Positions 57,509 to 64,000 of a DNA stretch of 64,000 nt are shown piece after piece; the first letter of the stretch is position 1; the number at the start of each line of letters is the position of its first letter. A program made the position numbers and the translations under genes. Below the pieces are notes generated by a model, which was not told where the DNA came from, made no database searches, and was given only the letters and a program-made list of their open reading frames with translations. This DNA comes from Apiotrichum sp. Y4204 (Eukaryota; Basidiomycota; Tremellomycetes; Trichosporonales; Trichosporonaceae), in the NCBI GenBank assembly GCA_025531455.1, contig JAMYHL010000024.1:541034-605033 (forward strand), given 5' to 3'.

Positions 57509-58251
57509 GATAGACAATTTGAGACAGATAGATGAGAGATGGTGGATTGAGCATGCCGTCGGAGGCATCGTGTGGTGCAGCATGCCGCGGAGACGGAGCA
57601 CATGGGCTGTGCAGTGTGTGTCTGCCGGCGGAGATCGGAGCGGGGGGCACGATAGGCGGTACCCATCCACAGCATGCGCGCATGCAGATGACAAGAAACG
57701 TGTCCCCAAGCTGTACGGGCTGTACCTGGCAAGCCGCCATGGGCCGCCGTGGCTGCGCTGCCCATTGTGTGGTTATCTACAGCAGTGTTGTGGCCCCTAG
57801 TATCCAGCCAAAACCTTGGATCTCCCTCCTCTTTTTTTTTTTGCCCTGCCCTCTTCAGTTTTGCGCATGCCGTCACCCTTGGTTCCGTGGTTGTGAATAA
57901 CCTTGTTGGATCCGACGACAACGACGACGGCAACGCCAACGACGACGACCACCAGCTCCCGTCGCCCGGTCCCGTCGCCCGCTGCCCGCTCGGCACACCA
58001 TTCCCCACAACTCTCTCTCTCTCTTGCACTTTTTATGGACATTATCGTAATCATCTAGTACTCAGTGTTTTTGTTAATCCATTGCACCACCTCCTCGCCC
58101 CAACCCCCCACGCAACACCCCCTTCCTCATCCCACCCCCGACTGCGACCTCCGACACTCGACTTCGGACTCCGATATCGTCGCGATCTCGGCTTGGTCGC
58201 TTCACGCTCTCCTCTTCCCCCTCACCCCTCCCCACCTTCCACAAGGCTGCG

Positions 58252-60089
58252 ATGAACGACCCGCGGCACCGCGCGCCGTTCGCACACCACTCGTCGGCCA
58301 TCAACCTGCAGGACACGTACGGCGGCAGTGCGTACAAGCCCCCACTCTCGCCCACCACCGGCCGCCCGCAGTGGCCTGCGCCTGACGGCGGTGCCAACAG
58401 TGCCCTTGGCGCACCTACCGGGGGGCCAGGATACTTTCCTAACGGTATCCCGCAGGCCCACGCGAACGGTCATGCGCAGCCCAACGGCGGCCTCCTAGGC
58501 TCAACACTCGGCAGCGGTGGTGCCATGTCGCGCGTCGCGTCCGCCGCCTCCGCGGCGTCCAACATTCTCGGCGGGCTGCGCATGGAACGCAAGCCGAGCG
58601 ACTCGGAGTACGCGCCGTACAGCAACGGCTCATCTAGCAGCGGCCGACCGCGCTCCCTCTCGCAGTCGATGGCGACCGCGCTTCCCTCCACCTCGACAGT
58701 CCGCTTTGTCCTCCTCTGCACGTTGTGGTACGCGTCTAGCGCTGTCTCGAGCAACACCACAAAGGTCATCCTCAACAACTTCCGCTTCCCCGTCACCCTC
58801 ACCATTGTGCAGTTTGCGTTCGTCGCCGGCCTGTGTTGGCTCGGCTCGCGGAGACAGCTCAACTGGACCGCACGGCTAAGGAAGCCCACCCGTCAGATCC
58901 TCCTGCACACTCTCCCCATGGCCGCGTTCCAAGTCGGCGGACACATCTTTGGCTCGCTCGCCATCTCCCGCGTGCCTGTGAGCACTGTGCACACTATCAA
59001 GGTGAGTGACAGACGGATGCTGGTTGCGAGGATCCCTCGCGTCGATCAGGCATGGCGCGGTCTCTGTTCGCAAACTGACCCCAGGCACTCTCCCCGCTCT
59101 TCACGGTCCTTGCGTACGCGATGCTCTTCGGCGTCTCGTACTCTGCAGCGACGTACCTCTCTCTCCTCCCGTTAACCCTTGGTGTCATGCTGGCCTGCTC
59201 CTTCGACATTTCCTTGTCCAATGTCTTTGGCCTCGTCTGCGCGTTTGGCTCGACGATTATCTTTGTGTCGCAAAACATTTTCTTCAAGAAGATCATGCCC
59301 TCGCCCGGCAGCCCAAGCGCTGATACTGGCCCGCGCCTCGACAAGGTCAACCTCCTGTACTTCAGCAGCGGGAGCGCGTTCCTCCTTATGATTCCGATCT
59401 GGGTGTACACGGACGCCAGCCGGTTCGTCTCGCTCTGGCTCGCCGAGAAGCCCTTCGCTACCGCGACCAGCACTACCGCGACCTCAACTGTCATGCTTTA
59501 CTTTGTGATCAACGGCACCGTGCACTTTTTCCAAAACGTGCTCGCGTTTGCTATTCTGAGCTCTACCTCGCCAGTAACGTACTCAATCGCATCGCTCGTC
59601 AAGCGCATCGCGGTCATCTGCATCGCCATCGTCTGGTTCAACCAGGCCGTCCACGGCATCCAGGCCATCGGCATCATGCTCACCGGACTTGGTCTGTGGA
59701 TGTACAACAACGCCAAGCGCGACGTGGACAAGGGCGAGAAGAAGTTCCGCGCTGTCGAGGCGGCCCGCGAGGCGGCCCGCGACGGCATTCTCCCGACCTC
59801 GCTCAGTGGCGCGCGCCGCCTCGAGGGTATCGAGACCCCAGAGCCATACATCGAGAAGGCCAAGTCCTCGCCGCGCCCGCTCTACATCCCCGACCCGTAC
59901 ACGACAATGGGCATCACCAAGGCCTCGGCTCTCCGTCCGCACTACGCGCCCCCGCCACGCAAGTCGCAGGTGCCCGTCAATGCAGAGCCGTACCCCTCTC
60001 CGCCGACCAGCGCCGCCAGCTCCCCGCCCTTCGCGCCCTCCCATCTCGGCGACGAGCCGCGGCCCCTCATGGCCCTCGACGCGCGGTAG
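58252..60089 (+). CDS. SLY41: Sly41-type triose-phosphate-translocator family transporter
   Basis: Two exons, 58252-59001 and 59085-60089; 584 residues. A disordered N-terminus of about 145 residues precedes a drug/metabolite-transporter fold with about ten membrane helices: VRFVLLCTLWYASSAVSSN, TIVQFAFVAGLCWLGS, PMAAFQVGGHIFGSLAISRV, VSTVHTIKALSPLFTVLAYA, LSLLPLTLGVMLACSFDIS, VFGLVCAFGSTIIFVSQNIF, FLLMIPIWVYTD, FFQNVLAFAILSSTSPVTYS and HGIQAIGIMLTGLGLWMY. The S-T-V-H-T-I-K-A-L-S-P and SSTSPVTYSIASLVKR strings are typical of the TPT/Sly41 group. Yeast Sly41 sits in ER/Golgi membranes and suppresses loss of the Rab Ypt1. The intron interrupts the conserved IK/ALSP stretch. The C-terminal tail is Pro/Ser-rich and cytosolic. 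Substrate unknown. Confidence 0.9.
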
Positions 60090-60620
60090 AGAGTGTCGCT
60101 GAGCCTGGTTGTGTTTTGTTCCATTTCCATCAATTCTCATTCTCATTGGAATGGGCCCCCATTCTCAATCCATTTCATCATTCGAATCATGCTGGACCCA
60201 CCACACCACGGGCCGCTTTCCATCGTCGGCAGACGTTCGCGCTGTCTGCCGCGCTGTACATACCCCATATACCCATAATAGACCGAGCTAGATGCGCGGA
60301 TGCACGGACCTTAACCTGATGCTGAACATATGGTGGCACTTGTAAGATAATCGTGGAGCTTGAGATCCAGGTGGTTGACTGGGCACACACATTCATCGAT
60401 GTGACGGTGCCGCGCAGTGCTCGAGATCCACTGCGCGGTGCACGTCTCGACGGCCCCTCAGGCAATGTCCATGATGTCCCTTTCGCGTCTAACCGCTTTT
60501 GCTCTCCCCACATGCTCGTAGCAATTAAAATCATATACCATAGATGCACCCGTCTACTGTGCTATCTGCTATGCGCACCTCGCGTGCGCTTGCGGTTGTC
60601 CCGCCGGGGATGTGCAGACG
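60090..60620. other. Convergent spacer (SLY41-like / proline-rich protein)
   Basis: About 530 bp between convergent stops, with an A/T-richer first part (ATTCTCATTCTCATTGG) typical of a 3' UTR. Nothing else seen. Confidence 0.5.
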
Positions 60621-63600
60621 CTACCACATCTTGCGGCCTACAGAGCCGCGGCCGCCCTGCTGCGCACCACCACCGCCACTACCGACGCCCCCGACCCCAC
60701 CAACGCCGCCCACGCCGCCGTATCCTGGCGTGTACACACCGGCGCCAGAGTAATAGCCCGCGTTGGGGTCGTAGCCCATCTGATAGTCGACGCCATTCAC
60801 ACCCACACCCGGGAAACGCGAACCAGCGGCCGGACGGGGGCCCGCCATTTGCGTGCCGAACCCACTATGCGCACCGTATCCGCCGTAGTGCACATTCGGG
60901 CTGCGGTACTGCTGGCCGGGGTAGCCGTTGAATCCACCAGCACCTGGTTGCGGCTGGAAACCATTACCGCCCTGTTGCTGATGTTGCTGTTGCTGCTGAG
61001 GGTACCGGAAGTCGTTATACGGGTGTGAGTTGCCGTCCTTGTTGGATTGCGTAAACTGCGAGGACTTCTGATCCTTGTTCTGACCATAGTACCCGGGCGT
61101 TGCCATAGAGCTTCCAAACGATGACGACCAGACGCCTTGTTGGAATCCATTGTTGCCTCCACCGCTGCTGCCACCGGTGGTGCGGCTCATCAAGCCGTAC
61201 TGCATACCCATGCCGCCGTCGGGGCTCGAGCCGCCAGTGCCCATGGGGTATTGGTACTGGGCCTGGCCGAGAGAAGGTGTCCGCATGGAGAACGGCGACG
61301 ATCCCGGCTGCATTGGCGAAATGGGTTTGAGGCTGTTGGAGCTGGTGTCTGAGGGCGGCACCGGGTTGCTCAATGTTGGATACAACGGGGTTTCGGGTTG
61401 AGAGGGAGCCGAGGCAGGGGCGGCCTGGGTAGTAACCGTGGCCGAGCCGTCTGCAGTGTCCCAGACACTCTTGAGATGTTCATGCTGTGTAGCACCGCGT
61501 GCTGGGGATGTCACAGGATACACGAGAGCAGACTTGGCCCATGGTCCCGAGGTAGTTGCAGAAGGCGATGTCGCGGGGTGAGCCGGAGCGGCTGAAGGAG
61601 GCGTAGCGGGACGCTGAACGTAAGCTTCGATTCAAAGAAGAGTATTTCAAACTCACTTCGTGGACAGCCACCTTGCCCTTGTCCTCCAACTCTCCCATGT
61701 GTTCTAAGCTCATCTTGTTGACCTCATCAAGCAAGCTGTCACCATCGAGTTCGCTGGAGACCATGAACCGTACGGCTGGCTTGTCGGTTGGGGCAACGGT
61801 GTCCCCATCAACCAAAAATCGACGATCCTTCTCGGTCTTTGAGGAGCGTTTCGGTGGAGCGGCAGGTGCTGCCGGGGTGGCAGGTGACGGCATCATGGGC
61901 TCAGTCTGAGATGGCTCTGGCACAGCCGGTTGGGCAGATGGTCGCTGGGCAGGCTCCGGCCGTTCTTCTCTACGATTCGGTTGCTTCGGTTTGCGGTCGA
62001 GCTTGGTGAGCGTGCGTGGAGAAATGCTGACAATGGGGCCGGCGTCGACATGCTTGGGGAACCGGCGCCCAATGGGCTGGGGAAGGAGGAGATCCGGAAT
62101 GGAGAGAGATCGAGGGAGGTTGACGATGGGTGGGTCAAACGTCATGATCCACCCTGGGGGGGCGACGGGCCGCGGTCCCTCTGCGGCTTTAAGACGCCAC
62201 CTGGGAATGTTGTTGACACGAGGGGCCTGGGTCGGAATCTTGACAGTATACTGTCGCCAAGCTGGAGGCGGAGATTTGGGGATCTCGGCCTCGGTCGCGT
62301 TGAAGTAGTCAGGGGGGAGGTGAGGAAGTCTGGGAGTCGCCTTCTTGGGCTTAGAGGGGATGGGTTGCGAAAGGGGAATGACCGGTGCTGCAACATACGA
62401 CGCAGCTGCTGCCGCTGTGGGTCGTGAGGGAATCGAAGCTGATTTGTGATTGTCAGCGGCGGCCTCCTCTTCGTCTCCGGTCTTGGCCTTGGCCATAGCC
62501 GCCTGGAGCCTGGCCAACATTGCGTCCCAGTCTGCTTCCTTCTTCACATGCGTTGGGGTGGCGCCATCCGCTTCGTGCTTTCCGTGCGCTTGCGGAGCAG
62601 AGTCACGAGAAGGATGCTGCGGTAGGGCGTGAGGCGGAAGGTCGCGAGACTGGACATCGCGTCCAAGATTACGTGGTCGCGACGCCTGTTCGGTGTTGCT
62701 AGGCCTCCGTCCGCGAGTCCTGTCTTCCGGGATGGCAGAGTGCGGCTGAGGGGCGAGTGGGGTAGTTCTGCGCCAGGACGACGCGCGATCAGAGGGATGC
62801 GTTTGCGGGTCCGCTGATCGGGATTCTCCGCCAGTGATTGACGGAACTTCTGCACGAGGACGGGTCGCAATGGTGATCTGGGGCGTCGGCTTGCCCAGAC
62901 CAGGTGGGGGAGGCGGCTTGGGAAGATTCGGGGGAGGGGCTATCGGGCCTGTGGACATGGGCGCTGACACTGGCGCTGGTGCAGTCGCGGGCGCGGGCGC
63001 GGCCGCCGCAGATACCGCCGGCTGCGGCTTGTCCGCCTTGTCGCCGAACCGCTCCGCTATTTCCTTAGCCTTCCTGCGTGCCCGCTCCGCCGCAGCCTCA
63101 CGCTCCGCTTCTTCCGCCAACCGACGTAAACGTGCCTTCTCCGCAGCTGTATGCATCTCTGCAGCCTGCGTCTCGCCGGCAACGTTTGCGGAAGCTGCGG
63201 CATGCGGCAGAGCAGCAGTTGTGCTTGCTGGCGAGAGGCTGTGGTGTGAAGGAGGAGCGGGAGGGCGCATGGTCGTCTGGTGAGTAGGAGGAGGCGCGCG
63301 AGAAGGAATGGGGCGCGACATGTCTGAACGCGATTCTCGGCGTTCGCGAGGTGGGTATTGCGACGGCTGGTGCTCGCGACGATGTTCGTCCGCATGCGGA
63401 GGTGCCTCGCGGTGCTCGTTCGGTTGCGCCCTCCACGATTGCCTAGTCGCAGCTGGGCCGGGCGCAGATTGGAGATGAGGGGGGAGCATTCGGTCACTCG
63501 CACCGCCTGCAAGGTGTGGTGGCGGCTGTCGAGATCCATGAGACACTTCTCTCTCCCTTGGTGGGCCTGGGTGTGGTGGAAAATCTCTGCCGTGGGGCGG

Positions 63601-64000
63601 CTGATTAGGCTGTTGCTCCCTGGGCATCACCCTCGTTGTCGAGCTCTGCTGAGGCTCCAGGCGGTTGGATGATGCGTTGAACAACACGCGACCGCTGTCA
63701 GGTCGGCCACTCCGTTGCGGAGAAGCAGCTCGACGCGGCCATCTCCGGTCAAAGTCATCAGCGAACCGTTCCGTCTTCGCAACAGGCTCGTTGTCCTTGT
63801 GGGCCGCAAAGGTGTGACCATCTCCAAAGTCGATCGGCTCATCGTCGTCATCTTCCTCCTGAAACGTGTCAGCAGCATTTTGACCATACACTACTCACAT
63901 CCCAGCGATGTGCGTTAGGCTCGAGGTGGGTGAACTCATTCAGTCCAGCGAGGATTGCCTGGTTGTGAGCTGCCTCGGCTTCCGCCACCATTAATGCAGC
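60621..64000 (-). CDS. Pro/Arg-rich disordered protein with Gly/Tyr/Gln C-terminus (5' end outside window)
   Basis: Visible exons: 63899 to beyond 64000, 61657-63858 and 60621-61613, joined by 40- and 43-nt introns. About 1100 residues are visible. The edge exon reads AEAEAAHNQAILAGLNEFTH and stays open upstream of an ATG, so the true start may lie outside. The body is Pro/Arg/His-rich with a charged helical segment (EKARLRRLAEEAEREAAAER). A more conserved-looking block near the middle has LPHLPPDYFNATEAEIPKSP, WRQYTVKIPTQAPRVNNIPRW and GWIMTFDPPIVNLPRSLSIP. The C-terminus is Gly/Tyr/Gln-rich with a poly-Gln tract and a GVGGVGGVGGVG run, ending in GRGSVGRKMW. I do not recognise a family. RNA-binding or condensate-type behaviour is a guess from composition. 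Confidence 0.78.

Larger units (their letters stand above)
56123..58251. other. Intergenic region before SLY41-like gene
   Basis: About 2.1 kb between two same-strand genes. It contains imperfect GTCAGGA repeats at about 56645-56740, an (ATG)6 microsatellite at 57491-57508, and a C-rich CACC/CTCC leader from about 58060. A long minus-strand frame (57184-58029) has no domain logic and I do not accept it. No RNA gene recognised. Confidence 0.5.

Noticed and set aside
57184..58029. 281-codon minus-strand frame in the SLY41 upstream region
   Set aside because: No domain, no matching splice sites, and a composition typical of random GC-rich sequence.
1..64000. Transposons, insertion elements, CRISPR arrays, rRNA genes, phage or bacterial-type operons
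   Set aside because: No terminal repeats with transposase or reverse-transcriptase motifs, no spaced direct repeats and no rRNA signatures seen on either strand by eye. A profile search could still find decayed copies.

Overview
The window is a compact, GC-rich fungal nuclear segment. It carries 17 protein-coding genes that I can support. Almost all are split by very short introns (mostly 33-60 nt) with GTRNGY-type donors and a CTRAC-like branch point a few bases before the acceptor AG. That intron style, the gene set (DASH/Ask1, SAGA Ubp8, Paf1C Rtf1, Fzo1) and a TKL kinase of a type I associate with basidiomycetes suggest a basidiomycete yeast, probably Tremellomycetes (Trichosporonales-like). 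The taxonomy is inference. I see no transposon, CRISPR, rRNA or prokaryotic feature. Each complete multi-exon model was checked by exon phase, and its spliced length is a multiple of three.

Layout. 1-4289 (-): 5-exon coiled-coil microtubule-organising/spindle-pole protein, running off the left edge. 5151-7815 (+): mitofusin Fzo1. 8684-10545 (-): DRG2/Rbg2 GTPase with a cluster of micro-exons. 10889-13768 (-): Ntr1/TFIP11 G-patch splicing factor. 14846-17850 (+): SAP-domain protein kinase with a WNK-like displaced lysine. 18328-20240 (+): Rtf1. 20435-21977 (-): Mtc1. 23492-25408 (+): PP2A B55 subunit. 27019-29991 (+): DDHD phospholipase. 30355-32373 (-): Ask1. 32829-34971 (+): Ubp8. 35483-37194 (-): unrecognised disordered protein. 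A 3.5-kb gene-free stretch follows. 40688-41480 (+): CipC/DUF3759 protein with a prion-like tail. 41638-46875 (-): Vps8. 47432-51926 (+): RhoGEF. 52650-56122 (+): fasciclin-domain membrane protein (Fsc1-like). 58252-60089 (+): Sly41-type transporter. 60621-right edge (-): proline-rich disordered protein, partial.

The genes are housekeeping genes on both strands with no operon-like logic. Loose themes are chromatin and transcription (Rtf1, Ubp8, the SAP kinase), mitosis (the MTOC protein, Ask1, PP2A-B55), organelles and trafficking (Fzo1, Vps8, Fsc1-like, Sly41, the DDHD lipase) and splicing (Ntr1).

The observations I would follow first are these: (1) the DRG2 5' end, where the invariant N-terminal peptide is assembled from exons of 15, 10, 5, 29 and 7 nt; (2) the SAP/SPKK-motif kinase, which lacks the beta-3 lysine but has a lysine in its glycine loop at the WNK position; (3) four stop-free introns of length 3n that could give in-frame protein variants; (4) an ATGA-overlapping uORF in front of the fasciclin gene; (5) the GGYGGQQ prion-like repeat on the CipC-type protein.
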